A stretch of DNA of 53,959 nucleotides from Campylobacterota bacterium (lineage in GTDB: Bacteria; Campylobacterota; Campylobacteria; Campylobacterales; Arcobacteraceae): the NCBI GenBank assembly GCA_003643835.1, contig QMKX01000009.1, positions 1-53,959 of the forward strand. Direction: 5' to 3'. Under the pieces are notes generated by a model. The model was not told where the DNA came from. It saw only the letters and a program-made list of their open reading frames with translations, and searched no databases. Shown here piece after piece: positions 37,180 to 46,352 of this stretch. The translations under genes were made by a program, and so were the position numbers. The first letter of the stretch is position 1; each line of letters begins with the position of its first letter.

Positions 37180-38529
37180 ATGTCTAAAAAAAGATCAAAC
37201 ATATTTGAGTGCCAATTTTGTGGCCAACAATCGCAAAAATGGCTTGGAAAATGCCCCAGTTGTAGTAGTTGGGATAGTTTCGTAGAGCTAACTGCTTCAC
37301 AAGTTGAGCATATAAAACACACAAAAACACAAACAAATATCAAATCACACGCTGTGTCAATAGTAGATATAAAAGAAGAAAAAATCAAAAGATACAGCAC
37401 ATCAAACGAAGAGTTTGATTTGGTGTTAGGAGGCGGCATAGTGCCCGGAAGTTTGACTTTAATCGGTGGTAGTCCAGGAGTAGGAAAATCAACTTTATTA
37501 TTAAAGATAGCTAGTAATCTTTCATCAAACAAACACAAAGTTTTGTATGTGTCAGGTGAAGAGTCTATAGGCCAAATAAAACTAAGAGCCGATAGATTAA
37601 AAGCAAACCAAAAAGAGCTGTATTTGTTAGCTGAAATACAGCTTGACAATATCGTGCAAGAGATAAATATAAACAAGTTTGATATGGTAGTGATTGATTC
37701 TATTCAAACTATATATAGCGACAATATAAGCTCATCGCCAGGTAGTGTATCGCAAGTTAAAGAGATTACATTTGAGCTTATGCGACTGGCCAAACAAAAC
37801 AAAATCAGCATATTTATAGTAGGGCATATTACAAAAGATGGTTCCATAGCAGGCCCTAGGGTGCTTGAACATATGGTAGATACCGTGCTGTATTTTGAAA
37901 GTGAAACCAACAATGAACTAAGGATATTAAGAGGCTTTAAAAATCGTTTTGGTAGCACAAATGAACTGGGTATATTCAAGATGACCGAAGATGGTCTTGA
38001 TAGTGCAAAAGATATAAGTCGTAAATTTTTCACACTCAACAAAAACATAAGTGGAAGTTGTTTGACTGTGAGCATGGAAGGAAGTCGTGCTATAGTTTTG
38101 GAAGTTCAAGCACTTGTGACAAACAGCACATATGCAAATCCTAAAAGGTCTGCTACAGGATTTGATACAAATCGTTTAAATATGCTTCTCGCACTTTTAG
38201 AAAAAAAACTTGATTTACCATTAAATCAATACGATGTATTTATAAATATAAGCGGAGGTATCAAACTAAAAGAAAGCTCATGTGATTTGGCTATCGTAGC
38301 TGCTATTATAAGCAGTTTTCAAAACAGACCAATATCAAAAGAGACAGTATTTGTAGGCGAAGTTAGTTTAACAGGAGAGATAAAAGAGGTATCAAAGATA
38401 GAAAATAGACTAAAAGAAGCAGCATCTTTAGGTATAAGCAAAGTTATATTAGCAAAAAAAATCAAAACAAATAGCGACATCAAACTTTTTGCAGTAGAAG
38501 AAGTATCAAAAATGATAGAGTTGTTTTGA
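37180..38529 (+). CDS. radA: DNA repair protein RadA
   Basis: A 449-residue RecA-like ATPase that drives branch migration in recombination. The N-terminal zinc finger is CQFCGQQSQKWLGKCPSC. Walker A is GGSPGVGKSTLLL, and the RadA-specific KNRFGSTNELG motif follows. The C-terminal Lon-protease-like domain has GGIKLKESSCDLAIVAAI and ETVFVGEVSLTGEI. ATG 37180 follows AAAAGGAAAAAA. Confidence 0.97.
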   Translation: MSKKRSNIFECQFCGQQSQKWLGKCPSCSSWDSFVELTASQVEHIKHTKTQTNIKSHAVSIVDIKEEKIKRYSTSNEEFDLVLGGGIVPGSLTLIGGSPGVGKSTLLLKIASNLSSNKHKVLYVSGEESIGQIKLRADRLKANQKELYLLAEIQLDNIVQEININKFDMVVIDSIQTIYSDNISSSPGSVSQVKEITFELMRLAKQNKISIFIVGHITKDGSIAGPRVLEHMVDTVLYFESETNNELRILRGFKNRFGSTNELGIFKMTEDGLDSAKDISRKFFTLNKNISGSCLTVSMEGSRAIVLEVQALVTNSTYANPKRSATGFDTNRLNMLLALLEKKLDLPLNQYDVFINISGGIKLKESSCDLAIVAAIISSFQNRPISKETVFVGEVSLTGEIKEVSKIENRLKEAASLGISKVILAKKIKTNSDIKLFAVEEVSKMIELF

Positions 38530-38589
38530 TTGTGAGGTAAAATTAAGCACAAAATGATAAAATATGATAATTTTTTAAAAAGGTAGATT

Positions 38590-39015
38590 ATGGAAACAAA
38601 AACGATTGATAAGTTGCAAGATGCTCTGGAAAAACTTTTAGGTGCTTATGAGGAGCTACAAACCCAAAAAGATATAACAGACGATGAGAATATGAAATTA
38701 AAAGATCAAAACGATCTTATAAATAGCAAAATTTTTGAATACGAAAGAACTGACGGCGAAAAAGACATAGCAATCGGCGATATGTTAGACAAAATAGAAA
38801 CAGTTTTAGATGAAGATAACACAAGCCACGATACAAACTTAGATAGTGATATTGACGATAAAACAGACGATAATGATATTATAAAATTCGATGCAACAAA
38901 TGACGACAGTATAGTTCAAAATACAAATGACAACGACAAAGATACAAACAAAAATAAAACCAATGAAAAATTGGAACTAAACAGATTGGACAACCTTATG
39001 GAAGGTTTCCTGTAA
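38590..39015 (+). CDS. Acidic coiled-coil protein
   Basis: A 141-residue very acidic protein of unknown function. Residues 5-55 form a heptad-like coiled coil (TIDKLQDALEKLLGAYEEL), comparable to ZapB-like division proteins. Residues about 75-125 are a low-complexity Asp/Asn/Thr stretch, and the end is a short hydrophobic helix (LELNRLDNLMEGFL). ATG 38590 follows AAAAAGGTAG. It lies between radA and the methyltransferase. The ZapB comparison is only by shape. Confidence 0.6.
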   Translation: METKTIDKLQDALEKLLGAYEELQTQKDITDDENMKLKDQNDLINSKIFEYERTDGEKDIAIGDMLDKIETVLDEDNTSHDTNLDSDIDDKTDDNDIIKFDATNDDSIVQNTNDNDKDTNKNKTNEKLELNRLDNLMEGFL

Positions 39016-39025
39016 AATAGTATTT

Positions 39026-39742
39026 TTGGTGCTTTTGTATCAACCAAAAGATGGGTATTGTTACAATAGCGATACTCATATATTGTTAAGTTTTATCGCA
39101 AATATTTTTAAAAAATACAAAAATCTAAATAAAAATATTATAGATATAGGTTCAGGAGTTGGAGTGCTTGGCTTGTCGCTTAAGAGAGACTTTTGTAAAC
39201 TTAAACTCTCTTTTAGCGAGATACAAAACGAGTTTGTAAACTTTTTACAAATAAATTTAAATATAAATAAACAGCAAGCATATATATTTGAAGGTAATTT
39301 TTTAGACACATATTTTGAATTCAAGTTTGATATCGTGGTATCAAATCCACCATTTTATGATAAAAATGTTTTAAAAACACCAAACACAAATAAAAAAATA
39401 GCAAGATACAATGACAACTTGCCATTAAATAAACTTATAAAAAAAAGTTATGATATTTTAACAAACGATGGAAAATTTATATTTTGTTATGATGCTAAAC
39501 AGATTGATGATATTTTTTATTTGCTTATGACAAATGGCTTCAATATAGAAGTTGTGCAGTTTGTTCATGCAAAAAAAAATACAAATGCAAAACTTGTATT
39601 GATATATGCGAGAAAAAATTCAAACTCAAAAACTGATATTTTATCGCCAGTTGTATGTTTTGATAATCTTGGCAATACAAGCGATAGTATGAAATATATT
39701 TATGCAAAATCGAACATACATAGCATAAAAGCGACAATATAA
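39026..39742 (+). CDS. TrmN6-like adenine-N6 methyltransferase
   Basis: A 238-residue SAM-dependent methyltransferase. The SAM motif is IIDIGSGVGVLGLSL and the catalytic motif SNPPFYDK, an NPPF/Y motif of N6-adenine enzymes. The N-terminal LLYQPKDGYCYNSDT is shared with tRNA1(Val) A37 methyltransferases (YfiC/TrmN6). The target may be tRNA. TTG 39026, GTG 39029 and TTG 39035 are all possible starts. It follows the coiled-coil gene by 10 bases. Confidence 0.82.
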   Translation: MVLLYQPKDGYCYNSDTHILLSFIANIFKKYKNLNKNIIDIGSGVGVLGLSLKRDFCKLKLSFSEIQNEFVNFLQINLNINKQQAYIFEGNFLDTYFEFKFDIVVSNPPFYDKNVLKTPNTNKKIARYNDNLPLNKLIKKSYDILTNDGKFIFCYDAKQIDDIFYLLMTNGFNIEVVQFVHAKKNTNAKLVLIYARKNSNSKTDILSPVVCFDNLGNTSDSMKYIYAKSNIHSIKATI

Positions 39743-39841
39743 TTTGCAAGATACTTTATGGCGGGCATAATTTTTCATAAGATGTATAAAATGAAGTGAT
39801 AAAATAGCAGGAAAATAAAAAATATAAAGGAGAAATTTTAA

Positions 39842-41101
39842 ATGAAAAGTTCTATTCGTATAATATTATTTTTATTGTTTGTTTTTGTTGGCAATATTTA
39901 TGCACAAAATAAAGACTACGATGACAACACAAGGATATTGATGTTGGCACTTGATATGCAAAGACACAACTATACAAAAAAAAGTTTATATTCGTTTGAA
40001 TATCTTTTTGAAAAAGACAAAAAATATCTCTATTTTGCATATATTCTTAAATTGAACATTAGGCTTAAAAATTTTTATTATGTTATTGAATTATGTGACA
40101 AATACAGAGATATATTCCAAAAAAACGAAGAAACCATTTTTCAGTTTAAGATGAAAGCTCTTGTAAATACCGGCAAACTTGATAGAGCATTGGATATACA
40201 AAAGTATTTGGTCAAGCATTATAGGTCGCAGTTTAATCTTTTTGAATTGTCTAAAGTGTATTATCTTTTAGAAAACTACAAACAATCTCAAGTTTTCGCA
40301 AAACAATCTTTGCAAATAAAACCAAACACAAAAATTGCGATATTTTATACAAATATGTTGTTTAACAAGATGGCACAAAAAGATCAAGCTATAAAATATA
40401 TGAACAACTACATAAAAAACAATAAACCAGATATGTTGCTGTATCTTGAGCTTGTGAAGTTGTATATAAAAACAGAAGACAAACAAAACATAGCAAAAAA
40501 TTTAAAAAAAATGTATCTATCAATAAAATTAAACCACAACAACAATAAAATGATAGATTCTTTTTCAATACAACTAATAAAATTTTTAGACAAAAATCAA
40601 AAAGTTGATTTGAGACATTTTTTTGAAATAAATGAGATAAGAGGCGATATGCTTTTGTCTTTGTATTATAGCGAAAAAGATTTGATAAAAGCTTCGGCGC
40701 TGACAAAAGAGCTGTATGAAGAAACTAAAGAGATAAAATATTTTGCTCAAAATACTATGCTACAATACGAAATAGCAAAAGACAAATCAAAAGTATTAGA
40801 CGAAGTTATATCTGAGTTTAATTATATCATCAAAAAAAATAAAAATAGTAGTTATCTTAATTTTTTGGGATATATTTTGATAGACCATAACATAGATATA
40901 ATAAGAGGAACCAATCTTGTATCTAATGCATTGATAAAGAAGCCTAAAAATATAGCATATCTTGACTCGCTTGCTTGGGGGTATTATAAACAAAAGCAAT
41001 GCGACAAAGCAAAACAAACTATGGACAAAATATACAAACTAAAAAAAATTACAGACAAAACAATAATACAACACAACGATAAAATAAGGAGATGCAAATG
41101 A
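39842..41101 (+). CDS. Exported TPR-repeat protein
   Basis: A 419-residue protein with a cleavable signal peptide ([16 protein letters not shown]). The mature part is built of TPR-like helical pairs, the clearest being the last one, [20 protein letters not shown], which is a common C-terminal TPR ending. It probably forms a periplasmic or outer-membrane scaffold. ATG 39842 follows AAAGGAGAAA. The end overlaps trpC, with AAGGAG in its last codons serving trpC. Confidence 0.78.
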   Translation: MKSSIRIILFLLFVFVGNIYAQNKDYDDNTRILMLALDMQRHNYTKKSLYSFEYLFEKDKKYLYFAYILKLNIRLKNFYYVIELCDKYRDIFQKNEETIFQFKMKALVNTGKLDRALDIQKYLVKHYRSQFNLFELSKVYYLLENYKQSQVFAKQSLQIKPNTKIAIFYTNMLFNKMAQKDQAIKYMNNYIKNNKPDMLLYLELVKLYIKTEDKQNIAKNLKKMYLSIKLNHNNNKMIDSFSIQLIKFLDKNQKVDLRHFFEINEIRGDMLLSLYYSEKDLIKASALTKELYEETKEIKYFAQNTMLQYEIAKDKSKVLDEVISEFNYIIKKNKNSSYLNFLGYILIDHNIDIIRGTNLVSNALIKKPKNIAYLDSLAWGYYKQKQCDKAKQTMDKIYKLKKITDKTIIQHNDKIRRCK

Positions 41102-41886
41102 TATTAGAAAAGATAATCAAAAAAACCAAAGAAGATCTAGAAAAAACTAAAGTTGATTATCCTCTTGAGTGGTTGGGGCGAAGTTTGTCATACAATCCAT
41201 ATCCGCCACGAGATGTGAAAAACATTCTAAAATCAACAAACGAAAAAAAGATTAAAATCATAGCAGAGATCAAAAAAGCAAGCCCGAGCAAAGGAGTGAT
41301 TTGCGAAGATTTTGACCCAATACAAATAGCTTACAACTATAGCAAGGGTGGAGCAGATGCTATATCAGTGCTAACTGAACCACATTGGTTTGCTGGCGAT
41401 ATCGAGTATTTGACACAAATAAGGCGATACAGCCAAACACCACTTTTGCGAAAAGATTTCATAATAGACAAATATCAAATAGTCCAAGCACTTGTATATG
41501 GGGCGGATTTTATTTTACTTATAGCAAAAGCATTAAGCACAAAAGAGTTAAAACAGCTGTATGATTATGCTTTGTATGTGGGACTTGATGTGCTTGTGGA
41601 GATACACGATAAAGATGACTTAAAAAAAGCCATACGGTGTGGAGCAAATATCATAGGCATAAATCATAGAAACTTAGAGACATTTGAGTTTGATATGAGA
41701 CTGTGTTATGATTTGATACCTATGATACCAAATGGCAAAATAATAGTAGCTGAAAGCGGAGTTAATGATAGACAAACAATAGATGAAATTAGCAGTATAG
41801 GTGCAGATGCATTTTTGATAGGGGAGCATCTCATGAGGCAAAGTATTGACGACATAGAACACGAACTAAAAATTTTATGGAGTTAA
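41098..41886 (+). CDS. trpC: Indole-3-glycerol-phosphate synthase
   Basis: A TIM-barrel enzyme of tryptophan synthesis, 262 residues from ATG 41098. I prefer this ATG to 41092 since AAGGAG lies six bases upstream of it. Motifs: [14 protein letters not shown], the catalytic [23 protein letters not shown], and [10 protein letters not shown], then VAESGVN. It overlaps the TPR gene (ATGA) and tilS. trpE is on the opposite strand nearby; other trp genes are absent. Confidence 0.96.
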   Translation: MILEKIIKKTKEDLEKTKVDYPLEWLGRSLSYNPYPPRDVKNILKSTNEKKIKIIAEIKKASPSKGVICEDFDPIQIAYNYSKGGADAISVLTEPHWFAGDIEYLTQIRRYSQTPLLRKDFIIDKYQIVQALVYGADFILLIAKALSTKELKQLYDYALYVGLDVLVEIHDKDDLKKAIRCGANIIGINHRNLETFEFDMRLCYDLIPMIPNGKIIVAESGVNDRQTIDEISSIGADAFLIGEHLMRQSIDDIEHELKILWS

Positions 41887-42839
41887 ACCTAAATATAAAC
41901 ACAAAAAAAAACTTGTTGGCATTTTCTGCTGGGGTTGATTCTACTGCTTTATTTTCCCTGCTTCAAGATTGTAACATACCATTTGATATAGTTATGGTTG
42001 ATTATGGCTTGAGAGAACAATCAAAAAAAGAGATACTTTATGCAAAAAATTTAGCAAAAGAGTTTCAAAAAAAAATATACATAGAAAATTTTCCAAAACA
42101 CTGCAAATTTAGTCAAAAAATTGGCAGAGATTTTAGATATAATTTTTTTGTCAAGATTTGCAAAAAATTTGATTATGAGAGTTTGATTACGGCACACCAA
42201 CTAAATGACAGATTTGAGTGGTTTATGATGCAACTATCAAAAGGCGCTGGTATAAGCCAGCTTATGAGTATGCAAAAAAGCTACAAAAAAGATGGCCTGT
42301 ATCATCTAAAGCCACTACTTGATATAACAAAAGATGAGCTCTTGAACTATTTGACACAAAATAAAATAAAATATTTTATAGACGAATCAAACAAAAACAG
42401 AAAATACAAAAGAAACGATATGAGATATAATTTCACAGATAATTTTTTGAAGCTTTATGAAAACGGCATAAAAAATAGTTTCGAGTATCTTGAGCTTGAA
42501 GCAAACTTATGGATTGGTTTTGAAACTACTATAAAAAGATATAAACAACTCGTAGTGATAAAATATAAATATATAAACAAAAAGCAGATAATTTGGCTCA
42601 TAGACCAAGAGCTCAAAAATAGAGGCTTGATGATGACAGCAAAAACAAAAAAGTATTTAGAAACACAAAGCCAAGCTGTGGTATCGCATAGATTTGTTGT
42701 ATCATATGACGAAAATAGATTGTGGGTAGCTCCATACAGCAAAACAACAATACCAAAAAAAAACAAAGAAGTTTATAGACTACAAAGATACCCAAAACTC
42801 ATAAGACCTTATCTTTATGATATTTGTTTTAAAATTTGA
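41877..42839 (+). CDS. tilS: tRNA(Ile)-lysidine synthetase
   Basis: A 320-residue N-type ATP pyrophosphatase that converts C34 of tRNA-Ile2 to lysidine, letting it read AUA. The PP-loop is [17 protein letters not shown], in which SAGVDS replaces the common SGGx[23 protein letters not shown] and the DESN...RNDMRYN stretch are diagnostic. C-terminal domains are short, as in epsilon-type TilS. ATG 41877 overlaps trpC by 10 bases. AUA codons are abundant in this window, so the enzyme is essential here. Confidence 0.93.
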   Translation: MELNLNINTKKNLLAFSAGVDSTALFSLLQDCNIPFDIVMVDYGLREQSKKEILYAKNLAKEFQKKIYIENFPKHCKFSQKIGRDFRYNFFVKICKKFDYESLITAHQLNDRFEWFMMQLSKGAGISQLMSMQKSYKKDGLYHLKPLLDITKDELLNYLTQNKIKYFIDESNKNRKYKRNDMRYNFTDNFLKLYENGIKNSFEYLELEANLWIGFETTIKRYKQLVVIKYKYINKKQIIWLIDQELKNRGLMMTAKTKKYLETQSQAVVSHRFVVSYDENRLWVAPYSKTTIPKKNKEVYRLQRYPKLIRPYLYDICFKI

Positions 42840-42976
42840 TTTCAAAAACAAGCAATTTAGAAACTATTGATCAATTATTTGAGTGATGTTTGTGATATCG
42901 CAGGCGTTTATAGACTAAAACACAACAAAAATCGCTTTTTAATAAGTGAAAATATTTCTTTAAAATATCAAATAGT

Positions 42977-44371
42977 TTATAAATTTGCCAGCTCATCCAA
43001 TGTTGAGATATTTGCTTGAAGTTTGTTTATAACCTCTTCATATTCGTTTTGCGGTGAGCTATCAGCTACGATACCAGCACCTGCATGAAACACTATTTTA
43101 TCTTTGGTTATAAGTGAAGTTCGTATAGTGATAGCGCTGTCCATATTGCCATCAAATCCAAAGTATCCGATACTACCACTATAAAACCCCCGTCTTAGTT
43201 TTTCAAAAGTAGCTATAAGTTCCATAGCTTTTATCTTCGGTGCCCCTGTCATGGTGCCTGCGGTAAATGTAGCCTCAAACAGGTCAAACATATCGTATTG
43301 TTTGTCGCATATTGCTGTTACATTTGAAACAATATGCATAACATGCGAGTATTTTTCAACTTTCATAAAACTTGATACCTCTACGGTTCCAGCTTTAGCG
43401 ACTTTGCCTACATCGTTTCTACCTAAATCTACAAGCATAATATGCTCTGAAATCTCTTTTGGGTCATCTAGCAACTCGTGGCTTAACACTTCATCTTCTT
43501 CTTTTGTAGCACCTCTTTTCCTTGTACCTGCTATTGGACGAAGTGTTATGACACCGTTGTGTAGTTTTATCATAACTTCAGGAGAACTTCCAACTATACT
43601 ATAATCCTCGAACTCAAGCAAATACAGATACGGAGATGGGTTTTTTGATCTTAATACTCTATAAAAACTCAATGCATCTACAACAGCTTTTTGCACAAAA
43701 CGATTTGTCATAAGCACTTGAAATACATAACCATCGTGTATTTTTTGTTTACAAAGTTCAATCATATCAAAAAACTTCTCTTTTGAGTGATGAAACTTTC
43801 CTTTGTTTTGAATAGTAGCTTTTTTAAGTTTTGTATAATCATAAGATGTTTGAAGTATATTTTTTAGATGAATTATTTCGTTTTGTTTCTCTTCCAATGA
43901 TGTGATTATGACAAGTTTTGATGTCTTGTGGCAAAACCCGACTATGAGTTTAGGGCGAATTAAGTCCATATCATTTTCACCGATATCATCTTGTAGGTTT
44001 TTCATATATGGTTGTAGTTTTGGTTGAAATATCTTTGACATATCATAGCCGATATTACCTATAAAACCATCAGTAAAACCAAGCCCCGTTTCATTTGACA
44101 ATCGTTTGAAATAATTTTTGTTTATATTCTTATAATAATCCTTCAAAAACAAAAATGGATCTGTGGATATCATTTTTTTGTTGGCAAATCTATCTTTGAA
44201 ATAACTTTTGCCATCTTTGCTCCAAACTCTTTCCAAATCCCCTATAGTTATATATGAAAAATTTCCGTCATCTCCATTTAGAACAGATTCAAACAAAAAA
44301 GTGACATCATTTTTATATATGTCCTTTAGTTTTTCATAAACCGATACAGGAGTAAACTGGTCTAATATGAT
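42977..44371 (-). CDS. trpE: Anthranilate synthase component I, apparent non-AUG start
   Basis: A chorismate-utilising enzyme, first step of tryptophan synthesis. Motifs: SPSPYLYLLEFEDYSIVGSSP-type region, ITLRPIAGTRKRGAT, HIMLVDLGRNDVGKVA and HAGAGIVADSSP. The first permissible start in frame is TTG 44296, but the frame continues upstream with QFTPVSVYEKLKDIYKN, the family's N-terminal TPVS region, back to a stop at 44425. In that stretch there is no ATG, GTG or TTG in the frame; ATC 44371 is placed as the start (464 residues), with nearby ATA and ATT codons as alternatives. PabB is a less likely identity. Identity strong, start inferred. Confidence 0.88.
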   Translation of the reverse strand: MILDQFTPVSVYEKLKDIYKNDVTFLFESVLNGDDGNFSYITIGDLERVWSKDGKSYFKDRFANKKMISTDPFLFLKDYYKNINKNYFKRLSNETGLGFTDGFIGNIGYDMSKIFQPKLQPYMKNLQDDIGENDMDLIRPKLIVGFCHKTSKLVIITSLEEKQNEIIHLKNILQTSYDYTKLKKATIQNKGKFHHSKEKFFDMIELCKQKIHDGYVFQVLMTNRFVQKAVVDALSFYRVLRSKNPSPYLYLLEFEDYSIVGSSPEVMIKLHNGVITLRPIAGTRKRGATKEEDEVLSHELLDDPKEISEHIMLVDLGRNDVGKVAKAGTVEVSSFMKVEKYSHVMHIVSNVTAICDKQYDMFDLFEATFTAGTMTGAPKIKAMELIATFEKLRRGFYSGSIGYFGFDGNMDSAITIRTSLITKDKIVFHAGAGIVADSSPQNEYEEVINKLQANISTLDELANL

Positions 44372-44388
44372 TGTTTGATAATAATGTT

Positions 44389-44988
44389 TTATTTGAATAT
44401 GAATACACCTTTTATGTTTAACTTAGTTTTGACTGATTCCACATCATCCCTCGCTTTTTGTTCAGATTCATAAGGCCCTACAAGCACTTTAAAATACTCG
44501 ATGCCGTTTATATTTTTTTTGTATATCACAACTTTGTAGCCTTGCTTTTCTATATCGTTTGATACTTTTTTGGCTGGATATGTAGTGAAAGCTCCTACTT
44601 GAATATATACACCTTTTGGTTTCGTTTCTTCACCTAAAGCAGAGTTATCCGGTATATCATCAATATTTGTTTTATCATCAACCTCTGGCCGATCAACCGT
44701 ATCTGCTTTATCTTTTGTAAATAACTCATCGTCAATAGTAGTTTCATCCAATTTATCATTTGTGTCAATTTTGTCAAGTTTTTCTCCTACTTCTATAGGG
44801 TTACTTGGTTCTATTTTTTGTGTATTTTGTGAAAAATACATAATAGCTATAATTGTAAGTAAAAGAGCTATAATAATAGTAGATACATATTTTTTGTATT
44901 GTCTAAACCTAAATTGAGAGTCATTTTCATCGTCTAAAGATATATTATCCAATCTGTCATCATCTAAAAATCCATCATCTATACCCAT
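44389..44988 (-). CDS. Inner-membrane SPOR-domain protein
   Basis: A 199-residue bitopic protein: a cytoplasmic acidic N-terminus, a membrane segment (VSTIIIALLLTIIAIMYF, about 36-53), an acidic linker rich in Asp and Thr, and a C-terminal SPOR domain from KGVYIQVGAFTTY to the end. SPOR domains bind denuded septal peptidoglycan, so a role at the division site is likely (FtsN-like layout, but short). ATG 44988 lies 15 bases after the glyA stop. trpE follows. Confidence 0.82.
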   Translation of the reverse strand: MGIDDGFLDDDRLDNISLDDENDSQFRFRQYKKYVSTIIIALLLTIIAIMYFSQNTQKIEPSNPIEVGEKLDKIDTNDKLDETTIDDELFTKDKADTVDRPEVDDKTNIDDIPDNSALGEETKPKGVYIQVGAFTTYPAKKVSNDIEKQGYKVVIYKKNINGIEYFKVLVGPYESEQKARDDVESVKTKLNIKGVFIFK

Positions 44989-45003
44989 ATCATACTCCTT
45001 TTT

Positions 45004-46263
45004 TCAAAATGTAACCTGTTTGTATATAGGAAACTTTTTTGCTATAGCTATTAGTTCATTTTTTATTGTTTGTTGTAAAGTTTTATTTTCTATGTCGTCT
45101 AATATATCAGCTATATAGTTTGCTATTTGTTCGAACTGTGCTTCACCCATACCGCGAGTTGTCAAAGCAGCACTACCAATTCTTATGCCACTAGTTACAA
45201 AAGCACTTCTTGTGTCATTTGGAACTGAATTTTTGTTTATAGTTATACCTGCATTTTCAAGTGCCATATCTGCCATCTTGCCTGTGATATCTTTACCTAC
45301 AAACGATACCAACACTAAGTGATTGTCGGTGCCACCACTGACTATATCGTAACCTCTTTGCGATAAAATTTTGGCCAAAATTTTGCTGTTTTTGATGATA
45401 TCAAAAGCATACTTTTTCCACGAAGGGTCTAAAACTTCTTTAAATGCCACAGCTTTAGCCGCAATTATATGCACCAATGGGCCACCTTGTGTGCCGGGAA
45501 ATATAGCTTTGTCTATCTTTTTAGCGATTTGTTCGTCGTCACACATTATCACACCACCTCTAGGGCCTCTAAGAGTTTTGTGAGTAGTAGTAGTAACAAC
45601 ATTTGCATGACCAAATGGCGATGGATGCGCTCCACCAGCAACCAATCCAGCTATATGTGCTATATCAGCTACAAGCATAGCACCAACCTCTTGTGCTATA
45701 TTTTTGAATTTTTCAAAATCAATAACCCTCGCATAAGCAGACGCACCGCATATTATCATTTTTGGTTTGACAATTTTAGCTATATTTAACACATCGGTAT
45801 AATCTATCTCGCCGTTTTTATTGACACCATAAGTGAAAGCTTGATAGTTTTGACCTGAAAAACTTGGACTACTTCCATGAGTTAAATGACCACCGTGTGA
45901 TAAATCCATACCCAATATCTTGTCGCCGGCTTGCAGAAAAGCAGCATAAACTGCCATATTTGCTTGGCTTCCTGAGTGTGGTTGCACATTGGCATATGCA
46001 CAACCAAATATCTGTTTGACTCTACTTATGGCGAGTTGTTCTACCTTATCGGCATACTCACACCCACCATAATACCTTTTGTTTGGGTATCCTTCAGCAT
46101 ATTTGTTTGTAAACACACTACCCATAGCTTCCATCACAGCAGGACTTGTGAAATTTTCACTTGCTATCATCTCCAAGTGTTCTGTCTGTCTATTTTTTTC
46201 ATCGCAAATAATATCAAATACCTCTTTGTCGGCACTATTTAATCTATCATCTTTAATAAACAT
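45004..46263 (-). CDS. glyA: Serine hydroxymethyltransferase
   Basis: A PLP enzyme of 419 residues from ATG 46263 (an upstream TTG 46269 is also in frame) interconverting serine and glycine with tetrahydrofolate. Motifs: [33 protein letters not shown], the PLP lysine in [16 protein letters not shown] and VTSGIRIGS. Complete. It links to cysE and folC of this window through one-carbon and serine metabolism. Upstream, 46270-46352 holds only an AT-rich spacer. Confidence 0.98.
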   Translation of the reverse strand: MFIKDDRLNSADKEVFDIICDEKNRQTEHLEMIASENFTSPAVMEAMGSVFTNKYAEGYPNKRYYGGCEYADKVEQLAISRVKQIFGCAYANVQPHSGSQANMAVYAAFLQAGDKILGMDLSHGGHLTHGSSPSFSGQNYQAFTYGVNKNGEIDYTDVLNIAKIVKPKMIICGASAYARVIDFEKFKNIAQEVGAMLVADIAHIAGLVAGGAHPSPFGHANVVTTTTHKTLRGPRGGVIMCDDEQIAKKIDKAIFPGTQGGPLVHIIAAKAVAFKEVLDPSWKKYAFDIIKNSKILAKILSQRGYDIVSGGTDNHLVLVSFVGKDITGKMADMALENAGITINKNSVPNDTRSAFVTSGIRIGSAALTTRGMGEAQFEQIANYIADILDDIENKTLQQTIKNELIAIAKKFPIYKQVTF

Positions 46264-46352
46264 ACGCAATAAATCCTTTTTGATTATAATATCTAAAAAA
46301 ACTTAAAAATATCTTTAAAAAATATTATTCAAAAAATAGAATAGTTTTTTAT

